A DNA stretch of 64,000 nucleotides from a virus. The notes beneath the pieces were generated by a model. It made no database searches. It saw only the letters and a list, made by a program, of their open reading frames with translations, and was not told the DNA's origin. The first letter of the stretch is position 1. Every line of letters begins with the position of its first letter. Of this stretch, positions 8,561-16,929 are shown in pieces. Location of the stretch: positions 1 through 64,000 of the IMG/VR virus record IMGVR_UViG_3300048927_000140. One strand, written 5' to 3'. Position numbers and translations under genes: made by a program.

Positions 8561-9279
8561 TGGCTGAAAAAATCATCATTGCTTCCGAGCAGAGCACTCA
8601 GGTCATTGTGCCTGAGTCCAAGGAAGCTGAACAAGCTCTGCAACAGCTGGACTTTGCCACCTGGCTTCCGTACGCAGCGAAGGTCTACGATATCAACCCA
8701 GATATCAGGGCCTACGTTCTGGCCACTATTCCGATCTGCCCTTCGGACATTCCGAATCGCAACGGCCTCGGCTTCCCTCTCAAGGAGCTTCTGGCCTTCC
8801 AGCCACCTCCTGTGGCTCGACAGTCGTACAAGGCCTGGACCGGATGCCCGCTGCACTACGAACACCGCAACGAAATCCATACCGACGCCTACGGCATCAT
8901 TCTGGACACGGCTATGCGCCCAATCAAGGGCTACGGTAACGGTAAGCTGTACAAGGTGATGGGTCTGATCGGCGTGGACCGCACGAAGCATCCGGAGATG
9001 GCCCGCCGCGTGATCGCCGGCGATATCAACACCTACTCGATGGGTGCCTTGGTCGATGCGTTTAGCTGTTCGTACTGCGGTTCGCCTCTGACCAAGAAGC
9101 ACAACTGCGGCCACGTCAATCTCGACCGTGATATCGACTGGAACGAGATTCGCAGCTGGGACAACAAGCGCCACATTGCGTTCCGTAACGCGCACGGCAT
9201 CCAACCAATCGAAACCTCGCTGGTGGAATCGCCGGCCTGGACCACTGCATTGTCTGACGCAGTTCACACGAAGGAGTAG
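8560..9279 (+). CDS. Prohead (capsid maturation) protease, T4 gp21-like
   Basis: A 239-residue serine protease that should cleave scaffold and capsid proteins during head maturation. The family pattern is clear: LHYEH (His99/His102), a VDRT segment at 139-142, and the nucleophile motif YSMGALV with Ser160, followed by a Cys pair motif CSYCG and a CGHV that may form a zinc knuckle. This H-then-S order is typical of herpesvirus-like/gp21 phage proteases. Position just before the scaffold and capsid genes supports it. The ATG at 8560 is preferred over GTG 8557 because GTAGGAG lies 8 bases upstream. It likely processes the tagged proteins too (inference). Confidence 0.88.
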   Translation: MAEKIIIASEQSTQVIVPESKEAEQALQQLDFATWLPYAAKVYDINPDIRAYVLATIPICPSDIPNRNGLGFPLKELLAFQPPPVARQSYKAWTGCPLHYEHRNEIHTDAYGIILDTAMRPIKGYGNGKLYKVMGLIGVDRTKHPEMARRVIAGDINTYSMGALVDAFSCSYCGSPLTKKHNCGHVNLDRDIDWNEIRSWDNKRHIAFRNAHGIQPIETSLVESPAWTTALSDAVHTKE

Positions 9280-9281
9280 TC

Positions 9282-9620
9282 ATGACCTTTCAAATGAAAG
9301 CGGCGATCCGTCTCATGGCAGCCAAAGGTGCTGCGCCCGGTGAGTCGTTCACGCTGAACTACCTGTATCGCATCTACCACAACCAGAAGCTGCGGAAAGT
9401 GGGGAGTGCTTATGTAGGTGATGTTCCGCAAAACATCGCGGACAAGATGCACATTTTCTTTGACTCCAACGGCTTCAAGAAAGTGGGCAACACCTACAAG
9501 GGTCATGACGAAGAGGTCAAGATGACGCCAGGCCGTCTGGAAGGCTACGTGACTATTGCGGTTAAGACCAGCGGCTCCAACATTGGATCCCAACAAATTC
9601 TGAACCCAAAAGGACGGTAA
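9282..9620 (+). CDS. Tagged small protein with alpha/beta body
   Basis: A 112-residue protein starting MTFQMKAAIRLMAAKG, a divergent copy of the shared peptide. The body (IFFDSNGFKKVGNTYKGHD...YVTIAV) resembles the bodies of two other tagged proteins at 17877 and 18626: a helix ending in a GF step, then a short strand and a final strand. It lies 2 bases after the protease stop, directly between protease and scaffold, as expected of a packaged core protein. No catalytic motif seen. Confidence 0.75.
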   Translation: MTFQMKAAIRLMAAKGAAPGESFTLNYLYRIYHNQKLRKVGSAYVGDVPQNIADKMHIFFDSNGFKKVGNTYKGHDEEVKMTPGRLEGYVTIAVKTSGSNIGSQQILNPKGR

Positions 9621-9621
9621 C

Positions 9622-9865
9622 ATGAACAAAGTCAATGCAGCACAACGTCTGGCTGCCGCTTCGTCCGTGAGCAAGCCTATGGAGCGTGGATAACTCCACG
9701 CTCCAGAAGCTGAACAAGGTCAACGACGAGTTACACAAGCAGGCCGCCGCCCTGCAAGGCATCAAGAATAAGTTTGCAGGCGACCCGCATGGTGAAATCG
9801 TCGCGGCCCTGGAGCTTATCGAGCAGGCGCAGACCCGGATCGAAAACGTCATCGACGTGAATTAG
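9622..9865 (+). pseudogene. Tagged small gene broken (or recoded) by a frame change
   Basis: The ATG at 9622 opens frame 1 with MNKVNAAQRLAAASS, a canonical tag, but meets TAA at 9691 after 23 residues. From 9689 a second frame (+1 relative) continues as DNSTLQKLNKVNDELHKQ... to TAG at 9863-9865, a charged helical body like other tagged proteins. Joined, they give about 81 residues. The switch falls inside a perfect hairpin at 9681-9704. Options are a frameshift mutation, a sequencing error, programmed +1 shifting, or a coupled restart at GTG 9686, whose GGAG is only 1 base away and so poor. The frame-1 part alone is too short to be a normal gene. Confidence 0.6.
9681..9704 (+). repeat. Perfect 9-bp hairpin at the frame switch
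   Basis: GGAGCGTGG and CCACGCTCC pair exactly around a 6-base loop (ATAACT) containing the frame-1 stop codon. It is not followed by a T run, so it is not a standard terminator. Confidence 0.75.
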
Positions 9866-9934
9866 AGTCCCGTATCCGACGCGTCACACCATACAGTTTA
9901 ATACCTGTAGCAACCCAAACCTATAGAGGACACC

Positions 9935-11521
9935 ATGCCAATCCTGAACGTGGCGCAAGCCAAGAAGAAGGTCGCGGCCTCCAAAGACTCGACCTCGCTG
10001 CATTTCAGCAACGAGACGAGCGCACCCGCTGATGAAGACAGCGGCTTCGAGGTCGAAAACAACATGTCGGTCGATACCCTGATCGATCCTGAAGATTACG
10101 AGCCGGGCGGCAGCACCCACTTCTCCAACGAAGAAGACTCGCATCCAACCCTGGCCTCGGCCAAGAAACCAAAGCGCGCCAAGGTCAGCGCGTCCGATAT
10201 GGACGGCTGCGAAGACGGCGGCAGCACCGTCGATCCTGACACCACCAACGTCGGCACCATTCCGAACGATATCGATCCTGACCAGGGCTACATCGGCTCT
10301 TCGGCTGAAGGCCTGGACATGGGCGACGTTGATCCGGACGAAGACGACGATGTGGACTTCGGCGCCGAAGATGACCCTGACGCCATGATCGACAACACCA
10401 CGTTCCCGAACGACGTGGACGCGTCGGTCGACGAAGAAGGCGGCGACACCCATATGTCGAACGAAGACGAACCCCAAATGGAAGAAGCGGCTGGTGACAC
10501 CATGGACAACAACATGGCAGTTACTCCGCTGGAAGCCGCCGAAGGCGACGACGCCGACTGGGACGCTCCGCCAAGTGGCGACGATGAAGACGTGGCCGAA
10601 GACGATCTGGACGACATGGAAGCCGACGGCGACGTGGTCGAGCCAGAAGACCTGGCCTCGGGTCCTGAGCCTGAAGAAGCCACGACCGGTGAAGACCTGT
10701 CGATTCTGGACGTGGACGAAACTCCAGACGAAGATACCGACGGCGTCGCATTCGCTGCTGCCGGCACCCGTCTGCTGTGCATCAAGGCCAATCGCATCAT
10801 CGCGACCATGACCGGCCGCATGGCAATCGCAAGCGGTCGCAACGACGTGTATCTGACCGACCAGTTCCAAGCCGTCACCGCAATGTCGATCAAAGACAAG
10901 GGCCTGCGCAAAGGCTTGAAGTCGATGGGCTTCGCGCTGGCCACCGTGAGCCTGGCCAAGCAGTCGGTGCTCAAAGCACAAGTCCAGAAGGAAGTGACCA
11001 AGACCACGGCTGCCGTGCGCAAGGTCGCTGCCGAGAAGGACAAGGCGTTCCAGCAGTCGCTGGCAATCGCAAGTGTGGGTATCAACCGCAAGATGTTCAA
11101 GGACGTCGAGAACCCACTGCGTGCCCATCTGGAAGGCGAGTTCCGCCGCATGGGTATCGTGGGCGCCGGCAAGATCCTGGCCCACGCTTTCAACGAGCAC
11201 GGCCCGGCCTACGCCAAGCAGGTGATCGAGTTGGCCAACAAAATCAGCGCCATGCCTGAAGAAGTACGCGACGGCTACGTGGACATGATGGACCTGCAGT
11301 CGGGCGTGATGGACGAGCCTGACGAGGACATGGTGCCTATCGGTGCTGAAGGTGGCGACGAGGACATCGATGACGATGAATTCGAGACCTCCGACTTCGG
11401 CGAAACTATCGAGGCAACCCTGGCCCGCCCAGGCACCAAGATCAAGGCCCATGCCGCAGCCAGCGGTAAGTTCAGCGTCGAAGCCAACCAGATTCTGGCC
11501 GGCACCCGTCCGTTGTTCTAA
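9935..11521 (+). CDS. Probable prohead scaffold/core protein
   Basis: A 528-residue protein lying between protease and capsid genes, where T4 places gp22. Residues 1-14 (MPILNVAQAKKKVAAS region) resemble the shared tag. Residues 20-275 are highly acidic and repetitive (DPEDYEPGG, DPDEDDDVDF, and several copies of HFSNE/HMSNE). Residues 278-300 carry tag-like IKANRIIAT. Residues 300-450 are helical and basic. An acidic stretch follows, then a C-terminus (VEANQILAG). The acidic/helical composition is typical of scaffolds that are degraded during maturation. An internal head protein that remains in the virion is the alternative. Confidence 0.72.
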   Translation: MPILNVAQAKKKVAASKDSTSLHFSNETSAPADEDSGFEVENNMSVDTLIDPEDYEPGGSTHFSNEEDSHPTLASAKKPKRAKVSASDMDGCEDGGSTVDPDTTNVGTIPNDIDPDQGYIGSSAEGLDMGDVDPDEDDDVDFGAEDDPDAMIDNTTFPNDVDASVDEEGGDTHMSNEDEPQMEEAAGDTMDNNMAVTPLEAAEGDDADWDAPPSGDDEDVAEDDLDDMEADGDVVEPEDLASGPEPEEATTGEDLSILDVDETPDEDTDGVAFAAAGTRLLCIKANRIIATMTGRMAIASGRNDVYLTDQFQAVTAMSIKDKGLRKGLKSMGFALATVSLAKQSVLKAQVQKEVTKTTAAVRKVAAEKDKAFQQSLAIASVGINRKMFKDVENPLRAHLEGEFRRMGIVGAGKILAHAFNEHGPAYAKQVIELANKISAMPEEVRDGYVDMMDLQSGVMDEPDEDMVPIGAEGGDEDIDDDEFETSDFGETIEATLARPGTKIKAHAAASGKFSVEANQILAGTRPLF

Positions 11522-11527
11522 GACCAC

Positions 11528-11558
11528 GCGGGGTGTGTTTATCACACCTCGCACTTTT
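11528..11558 (+). terminator. Probable terminator after scaffold gene
   Basis: A 10-bp stem with one G-U pair (GCGGGGTGTG / CACACCTCGC), loop TTTAT, followed by ACTTTTAC. It would lower readthrough into the capsid genes or stabilise the upstream message. Confidence 0.6.
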
Positions 11559-11592
11559 ACAGAGTAAGACAAATTCACTCAAGGAGAATCAA

Positions 11593-12264
11593 ATGATCTA
11601 CGGCCCATTCTCGAAATACGTCGATAGCTCGGAAGCGCAAGTCGCTCCTGGCGCAGTAATCGACGCTGAAGGTCTGGTACTGGTACGTGCTGCTGGCGCG
11701 CAAGCTGCTGGCGTGCTGCCATCGACTGGCGGCACCGCTGAACTGTTCGCCGGCTTCTCGATTGCTGGCACTTCGGCCGCTCCATTCCTGGAAGGCTTCA
11801 CCAACAAGCAAGAAACCCTGACCGTCCCAGCGACCGGCACCGTGACCCTGCAGTTCGCTCCAGTGGCGAACCAGACCTTCGTGTTCGACACCACCACCAA
11901 TTCGGCAATCGCAACCCCGACCGTGAGCGGCAAGAACATCACCGGCCTGCCTGCTGGCGACGAAGTGGTTGTCACCTACAAATACCAACTGTCGGTCGTG
12001 CAAGCCCGCTCGCTGGAAGGCGATACCCAGCCTGGCGGCTACAGCGGCGCCTACATCGGCCAGATCGGTCTGCTGAAACGCGGCATCCTGTACACCAGCC
12101 AATTCGACGCGTCGAAAAACTGGGCAGCTGCCACCTCGGTCAAGGCTGCGGCCGGCGGCCAAGTGACCGACCAGTCCGGTACCGGCATCACCCTGCCAGC
12201 CCAGATCATCGCCGTGCCGACCTCGGAAGTCACCTTCCTGGGCCTGGAATTCAGCGCCGTCTAA
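11593..12264 (+). CDS. Putative capsid decoration/structural protein
   Basis: A 223-residue beta-rich protein immediately upstream of the major capsid gene. It has low charge and many Thr, Val, Ala and Gly (TLTVPATGTVTLQFAPV), typical of decoration or head-fibre proteins that bind the capsid surface. The ATG at 11593 follows AAGGAGAATCAA at ideal spacing; the frame is open upstream but without a ribosome site. Codon use is strongly biased to C/G third positions, like the capsid gene, which suggests high expression. Assignment rests on position and composition. Confidence 0.65.
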   Translation: MIYGPFSKYVDSSEAQVAPGAVIDAEGLVLVRAAGAQAAGVLPSTGGTAELFAGFSIAGTSAAPFLEGFTNKQETLTVPATGTVTLQFAPVANQTFVFDTTTNSAIATPTVSGKNITGLPAGDEVVVTYKYQLSVVQARSLEGDTQPGGYSGAYIGQIGLLKRGILYTSQFDASKNWAAATSVKAAAGGQVTDQSGTGITLPAQIIAVPTSEVTFLGLEFSAV

Positions 12265-12299
12265 GCCACCGCGACAGCATACACTAACAGGAGAAACAA

Positions 12300-13379
12300 A
12301 TGTCGAAAATCAAAGTCAACGCTGCGCGTACCCCAACCGTAGCATCCGAGTACCGTTTCACGGGCTCGAACGAACGCGCAGTCGGCCGTAACGGCGAGAT
12401 CAACGCCTCGTCCAAGCGTGAACTGCTGAACAAGCAGATGGCATTCCTGCAAGCCTCGTCGGACGGCACCCTGGTGACCGACGCCGCTGGCCACAAGCTG
12501 GAAGCCGCCGCCAAGGCCAACCGTGAACTGCTGCTGGCTGCCCAGAACGACGTGAATGTCCATCGTGTGCTCGGCGAGCGCATGGCCGAATCGCTGTACA
12601 TCACCGCGAACCGCCAGGGCTTCATGCGCAAGTATCTGACCAAGATCACCGTGGACCAGGGCACCATCCCACGCTTCCCACTGCGCACCAAGAACGTGAC
12701 CGCCGTGTGGTCGACCTCGCCGACCAAGATCGAAACCCAGATCACGCGCGACAAATGGTACATGCCGCCGGAACTGAGCATCGTCACCCGTCCGTTCGTC
12801 ACCCAGAACGAACTGAACCAGAGCGCCGGCGACGTGCTGCAAGAAAAGTATGTGGAAGCGACCGAAGCCGTGATGGTTGCCGAAGACCGTCTGTGGTACA
12901 ACCAAGTCAACAGCCTGGTCGGCATCGACAACAACCTGACCATCATCCCTGGCCAGCTGACCCCGTACTCGCTGATGCAGGTGCGCAACAACGTCACCCG
13001 CTGGGGCCTGAAAGCACCGCACGTGCTGATCGCCTCCGATATCTACCAGGATATCGTCGGCAACCAGGACTTCTTCACCGCGATCGATCCTGTCGCCCGC
13101 CACGAACTGCTGCTGACCGGCGAGCTGGGCGTGATGTACGGCATGACCATCACCTCCGACGCGTACCGTCACCCTGAACACAAGGTGCTGTCGCAAGGCG
13201 AAATCTTCGTGATCTCGGAAGCGCTGAACCACGGCGCCTACTCGGATCGCGGCGGCATCAACTCGGCTCCGATCGATATCGTGAACGAAAAAGTGCCAGG
13301 CAAGGGCTGGGTCATCCACGAAGAAATCGCCATCTCCGTGGCCAACAGCCGCTCGGTCGCCAAAGCCGTTCGCGTTTAA
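12300..13379 (+). CDS. Major capsid protein
   Basis: A 359-residue protein that I assign as the HK97-fold shell subunit. Evidence: position after protease, scaffold and decoration genes; size; strong AGGAG start context; highly biased codons; and an N-terminal region (about 1-70) rich in Lys/Ala that could be a removable delta domain, followed by soluble alpha/beta sequence ending in IVNEKVPGKGWVIHEEIAI. Its first residues (SKIKVNAARTPTVAS) share I-K-V-N-A-A-R and A-S with the cargo tag. Maturation cleavage by the gp21-like protease is expected from the family but the site cannot be read from sequence. Confidence 0.82.
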   Translation: MSKIKVNAARTPTVASEYRFTGSNERAVGRNGEINASSKRELLNKQMAFLQASSDGTLVTDAAGHKLEAAAKANRELLLAAQNDVNVHRVLGERMAESLYITANRQGFMRKYLTKITVDQGTIPRFPLRTKNVTAVWSTSPTKIETQITRDKWYMPPELSIVTRPFVTQNELNQSAGDVLQEKYVEATEAVMVAEDRLWYNQVNSLVGIDNNLTIIPGQLTPYSLMQVRNNVTRWGLKAPHVLIASDIYQDIVGNQDFFTAIDPVARHELLLTGELGVMYGMTITSDAYRHPEHKVLSQGEIFVISEALNHGAYSDRGGINSAPIDIVNEKVPGKGWVIHEEIAISVANSRSVAKAVRV

Positions 13380-13388
13380 TCAACCGCG

Positions 13389-13412
13389 GGTGCTGTCAAC
13401 GTTGACAGCACC
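13389..13412. repeat. 24-bp perfect palindrome after capsid gene
   Basis: GGTGCTGTCAAC is followed directly by its reverse complement. As RNA it folds to a 9-bp stem with an AACGTT loop. No T run follows, so it may be a weak terminator, an mRNA-stabilising hairpin or a protein-binding site. Confidence 0.6.
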
Positions 13413-13435
13413 CAATCCAGTCGAAAGGAACAAAC

Positions 13436-13885
13436 ATGAAGAAGTACAATCATACGCTGGACTACGCGGCTCTGGCTCTGGCCTCGGCAGCCAACGGCGA
13501 TCTGGTCAACGCAGGCAAGCTGCTGGTGAAGGCGTCGAAACAGCACGACGTTAAAGCCGCAGTGCAGATCCTGGAAGCGTCCAACGCACAGGCATTCGAG
13601 CGCCTGACCGCCTCGAAGAAAGCAGCCGTCAAGGCAGCCGCTTCGGGCAAAGTCAAGGCCGGCGAACGCGTCAAGGCAGCAGCCAAGCCGGCGCCGACCA
13701 AGGTGAAGGCCTTCGATATCGGCGACGAGTCGGAGATCAACGACCTGATCGAAGACGACGAACTGCCGCAGGGCAGCGACTCGGAAGAAGTCGAGGCTGC
13801 CGAAGAGGACGAGGACGACGAAGACTTCGACGCCCAGTTCGCTTCGATGCTCGACGGCATGAAGGGCGCGGCTAAGGCCAAGTAA
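13436..13885 (+). CDS. Basic/acidic two-part protein, candidate head core or DNA-binding protein
   Basis: A 149-residue protein. The first 95 residues are Lys/Ala-rich and helical (KKAAVKAAASGKVKAGERVKA), reminiscent of histone H1-like tails. Residues 100-140 are acidic (SDSEEVEAAEEDEDDEDF), and the end is basic again. The N-terminal helix (DYAALALASAANGDLVNAG) may be a packing domain. Located right after the capsid gene with a good ribosome site (AAGGAAC). T4 prohead core proteins have similar charge patterning. No family match recognised. Confidence 0.7.
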   Translation: MKKYNHTLDYAALALASAANGDLVNAGKLLVKASKQHDVKAAVQILEASNAQAFERLTASKKAAVKAAASGKVKAGERVKAAAKPAPTKVKAFDIGDESEINDLIEDDELPQGSDSEEVEAAEEDEDDEDFDAQFASMLDGMKGAAKAK

Positions 13886-13894
13886 TACCAACGG

Positions 13895-13926
13895 GGGAGC
13901 CGGTGCTTAATGCTCCGGCTCCCTTG
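13895..13926 (+). terminator. Probable terminator after capsid operon
   Basis: A perfect 9-bp stem (GGGAGCCGG / CCGGCTCCC) with an 11-base loop, followed by TTGTC. It is strong in stem but poor in T run. Confidence 0.65.
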
Positions 13927-13944
13927 TCACGTTTGGGGGCCATA

Positions 13945-14577
13945 ATGCAAATCGTACCGATAGAAACCCAAGTGATGAGTGGCCTTATCAAACGGTTCAC
14001 GCAAGTGTTCCAATGCAAGGCCATCTACACCACAACGCAAGACAAGACGCGCACGCTGGAGCGTCTTCAGGAAGGTAAAGAGTTGGAACTGCCTTTCGCG
14101 TTCCTTACCGTGCAGTCGATGGCCCATAATAAGGACCAACGACAGTCCGCATACCTGAGCCGACGTGGTCTGCCTATAGCAGGTGGACAGGGGCAAGCAT
14201 TTACCTCCCGCCTGGTGCCAGTCAACTTTAGCATCGAGGTTGAATTCCGCACCAATCAGTTCACTGGCATTGAGTCTACCACCGTGATGGGCTATGCCAA
14301 GCGCTGGCTCTTCGCCTACAAGTGCGGGATGCTCAAATTTAATATACAGCATGGCCAGCTGCCTGTGCGCATAGGCGTCACGATGGACGACACGGTGCCT
14401 ACGCCGCCACTGGAGAACAAGGTAGAGAACGATAGCCACTACAAGGTCACGACTAATCTCGTGGTGCATGGTTGGGTATCGGAACCTCAACTTGGAAGTC
14501 AGGGCGTCATTGAAGAAATCGAACTCGAAACAATGTTCGGCGCAGACCAAGGCTTCACATTCGTTCCTTTTGACTAG
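13945..14577 (+). CDS. Putative neck/tail-completion protein
   Basis: A 210-residue protein upstream of the sheath gene. Mixed alpha/beta sequence with no recognised motif. Genes in this position in myoviruses usually encode tail terminator or head-tail joining proteins, which is the basis of the call. The ATG at 13945 follows a GGGGG stretch 4 bases upstream; the frame is open to 13903 but that region is the terminator hairpin, so the shorter start is preferred. Confidence 0.55.
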   Translation: MQIVPIETQVMSGLIKRFTQVFQCKAIYTTTQDKTRTLERLQEGKELELPFAFLTVQSMAHNKDQRQSAYLSRRGLPIAGGQGQAFTSRLVPVNFSIEVEFRTNQFTGIESTTVMGYAKRWLFAYKCGMLKFNIQHGQLPVRIGVTMDDTVPTPPLENKVENDSHYKVTTNLVVHGWVSEPQLGSQGVIEEIELETMFGADQGFTFVPFD

Positions 14578-14586
14578 GAGTATTTT

Positions 14587-14949
14587 ATGGACAAGGTACT
14601 GGTCATTAACTTGACCGCAGTAACCCAGCACGTCGGAGTCATTCACGCGAATGGCGTCAAAGACGACGTGCAGATCGTGCCTCGCAAGCGCGTGGAGCTC
14701 CGCACCGGCATGATCGTCGATCCTGCGTGGCTGGGCCGCAACCCAGACTGCGTACGCGTCGTCAAGCCTCAGGTTCTGACTGCCAACGTGACGGCCAATC
14801 GTAAGCCTGAACAGCAGGCTCCGATTCCAACCACACTGACCGTGGCTGATCTGCAACCGGACGGCGCGCCTGCCGGCCAACTGACTGTCGCAGACCTCGA
14901 TCCTGTGCAAGAGGTCGATGACAAAACCACTGAAGGAGAAGCACAATGA
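14587..14949 (+). CDS. Small protein upstream of sheath, repeated TVADL motif
   Basis: A 120-residue protein. Residues 1-70 look like a beta domain (VLVINLTAVTQHVGVIH, KRVELRTGMIVD). The C-terminus contains two copies of LTVADL separated by about 15 residues, in a Pro/Gln-rich region. Start after TAGGAGTATTTT. The stop overlaps the sheath ATG (ATGA), so the two are co-translated. Function unknown, probably virion-related. Confidence 0.7.
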   Translation: MDKVLVINLTAVTQHVGVIHANGVKDDVQIVPRKRVELRTGMIVDPAWLGRNPDCVRVVKPQVLTANVTANRKPEQQAPIPTTLTVADLQPDGAPAGQLTVADLDPVQEVDDKTTEGEAQ

Positions 14950-16886
14950 CCATTCTCGTTCAGCGCGCCTCCGATGTGCGCGTGCAAGAGATTGACCTGT
15001 CGCAAGTCATCACCTCGGCTTCGACCGCGGTGGGCTGCCAGGTCGTGGTGGCGAAACAAGGCTCTCCGGATCCGAAGTTCTTCACCAACGCAGACGACTA
15101 TCTGCTGGAGTACGGCAATCCGGACGCACAGGTTTCGTTCGACGTGTACTGCGGCCTCGACTTCTTCAAAGAAGGCGACCAGCTGTGGGCCCGTCGCGCT
15201 GTTCACGACGACGCCCTGTATGCCGGCATCTTGATGTACAACACGAACACCAATACCGAACTGATCGGTACGCCGAACGGTGTGAAGAACCCGCTGACGC
15301 CAGACTGGTCGACGCTGGTTCCTGCACCAACCGACGAACCCATCGCGCTGTTCTACCCGCTGCGTGGTCCGGGCTCGTACGCCAAGAACCTGGCCGTGGA
15401 TATCGTGTCCAACAACCTGAATCCGCCAACCAACTTGGCTGGTACTTCGGCGAACACGGGCGGTACTATCGTGGCCGGCATCTACCAGTATCAAGTGTCG
15501 GCTGTGGGTGACGACGGTGAGACTCTGGCTTCCCAGCCAGTGCAGGTGCAAGTTGTAGGCGCTGTGGTTACCGGCGTTATCACCCTGACCTGGGACCCGG
15601 TTCCCCTGGCCAACGGCTACATGATCTACGGCCGTTCGACTGACGGCAATCTCACGGGTCTGATGGACACGATTGGAGCCACCGCCACCACGTGGTCCGA
15701 CCTGGGTCTGATCCCGCCTGACGTGGCGAAGAAGCCGATCACCAGTCCGGCCGATCTGCCGCCTGCGAATCCAACCTTCACCGTCAGCGTCTACGATCTC
15801 GACGAGAGCGTGGACAATCCGGTTGAGCAGTTCGTTTGCACGCTGAGCCCTTACACGGATAGCAGCGGCATCGAGTGCGAGCTGGAAGAGCGCATCAATC
15901 CGTACTCGCAGTACATTCAGGTCACAAACAACACACCGGCCCTGATGACCGTACCGTTCGTTACCTCGGCGGCGCGCAAGTCGATGACCGGCGGCGACAG
16001 CGGCACAGCACCAACCGAGTTCGATGTGGCGCAGGCTTACGGCATCTTCGCCAACAAGCAACTGTATCAGATCAACACGCTGATTAATGGCGGCCACTCG
16101 ACCCCAACGGTACAGCGTGCCATGGACGCCCTGGCGGTGAAGCGCTGGGACTCGCTGGCTTGCTTGGACGTACCCTCGTCGAAGCAGAAGTTCCAGCCGG
16201 CTATCGACTACCGCAAACTGACGCTGAACCTGAACTCGTCGTACTCGGCGCTGTTCTGCCCAGACGTGCTGGAAGCCGACCTCATCAACGGCAAGCAACA
16301 GTACGTGCCGTTCAGTGGATGGGCTGCTGCGCTGTGCGCCCGTACCGACCGCGTTGCCAACCCATCGTTCTCCATCGCGGGCCTGAATCGCGGTCTGGTC
16401 GATGTGTTGAAGACCCGCGAGACCTACGACGATGCGCAGGCGACCGAACTGTTCAAGGCTCAGGTGAACTACACCCGTACCTTCGTCGGCCAGGGCATCG
16501 CGCTGTGGGAGCAACAGACGTTGCAGGCTAAGCAGAGTGCATTGAGCTGGGTCTCGGTACGCCGTATCGTCAACGTGATGAAGACGGCCCTGTACCAGTT
16601 CCTGCTTTACTCGCTGCAAGAGCCGAATGACGACTTCACCGGTCGTCAGATCGTCGGTGCATGCACCCAGTATCTGCAAGGCATCCAAGACGCACGCGGT
16701 ATCTCCAGCTTCAAGGTGATTAGCGATTCGTCGAACAACACGGCAGCCATGTTTAACTCTGGTATTCGTCGGGTTACTGTCATCATCGTGCCTGTGATTC
16801 CGATCCACGAGATCCAGCTCCAGATGGTAATCAGCAAGCAGGGCGTGTCGTTCTCGGAAGCTCTGTCCCAGGTCGGCGGTCAATAA
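14946..16886 (+). CDS. Tail sheath protein with inserted Fn3-like domain
   Basis: A 646-residue contractile sheath subunit. The C-terminal third shows the conserved sheath core (NYTRTFVGQGIALWEQQTL, SVRRIVNVMKTALYQFL, and the final strand ISKQGVSFSEAL). Residues about 177-258 form an inserted fibronectin-III-like domain (YQYQVSAVGDDGETLAS...ITLTWDPVPLANGYMIYGRS). A very similar module is found in the gp6/J-like baseplate protein on the other strand. The next genes are a tagged protein and the tube protein. Sheath function is clear from the family core; the insertion probably decorates the tail surface. Confidence 0.88.
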   Translation: MTILVQRASDVRVQEIDLSQVITSASTAVGCQVVVAKQGSPDPKFFTNADDYLLEYGNPDAQVSFDVYCGLDFFKEGDQLWARRAVHDDALYAGILMYNTNTNTELIGTPNGVKNPLTPDWSTLVPAPTDEPIALFYPLRGPGSYAKNLAVDIVSNNLNPPTNLAGTSANTGGTIVAGIYQYQVSAVGDDGETLASQPVQVQVVGAVVTGVITLTWDPVPLANGYMIYGRSTDGNLTGLMDTIGATATTWSDLGLIPPDVAKKPITSPADLPPANPTFTVSVYDLDESVDNPVEQFVCTLSPYTDSSGIECELEERINPYSQYIQVTNNTPALMTVPFVTSAARKSMTGGDSGTAPTEFDVAQAYGIFANKQLYQINTLINGGHSTPTVQRAMDALAVKRWDSLACLDVPSSKQKFQPAIDYRKLTLNLNSSYSALFCPDVLEADLINGKQQYVPFSGWAAALCARTDRVANPSFSIAGLNRGLVDVLKTRETYDDAQATELFKAQVNYTRTFVGQGIALWEQQTLQAKQSALSWVSVRRIVNVMKTALYQFLLYSLQEPNDDFTGRQIVGACTQYLQGIQDARGISSFKVISDSSNNTAAMFNSGIRRVTVIIVPVIPIHEIQLQMVISKQGVSFSEALSQVGGQ

Positions 16887-16897
16887 TCAATCAACGT

Positions 16898-16916
16898 GGG
16901 TGGGCACCGCCCACCC
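16898..16916 (+). terminator. GC-rich hairpin after sheath gene
   Basis: GGGTGGGC and GCCCACCC pair around a 3-base loop. No T run follows, so it is at best a partial terminator or an mRNA 3'-end stabiliser between sheath and the next genes. Confidence 0.5.
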
Positions 16917-16929
16917 CTAAGGAGAAAAC

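Noticed and set aside
9686-9865. Independent gene starting at GTG 9686
   Set aside because: Its only ribosome-like GGAG is 1 base from the GTG and lies in the hairpin; the body is better explained as the missing half of the tagged gene.
9884-11578. A 564-residue minus-strand frame opposite the scaffold-like gene
   Set aside because: Antisense of GAC/GAA-rich codons yields Val/Phe/His-rich nonsense; the plus frame fits the prohead locus.
14769-16883. A 704-residue minus-strand frame opposite the sheath gene
   Set aside because: Same artefact of biased codons; the sheath reading is supported by family motifs and operon spacing.
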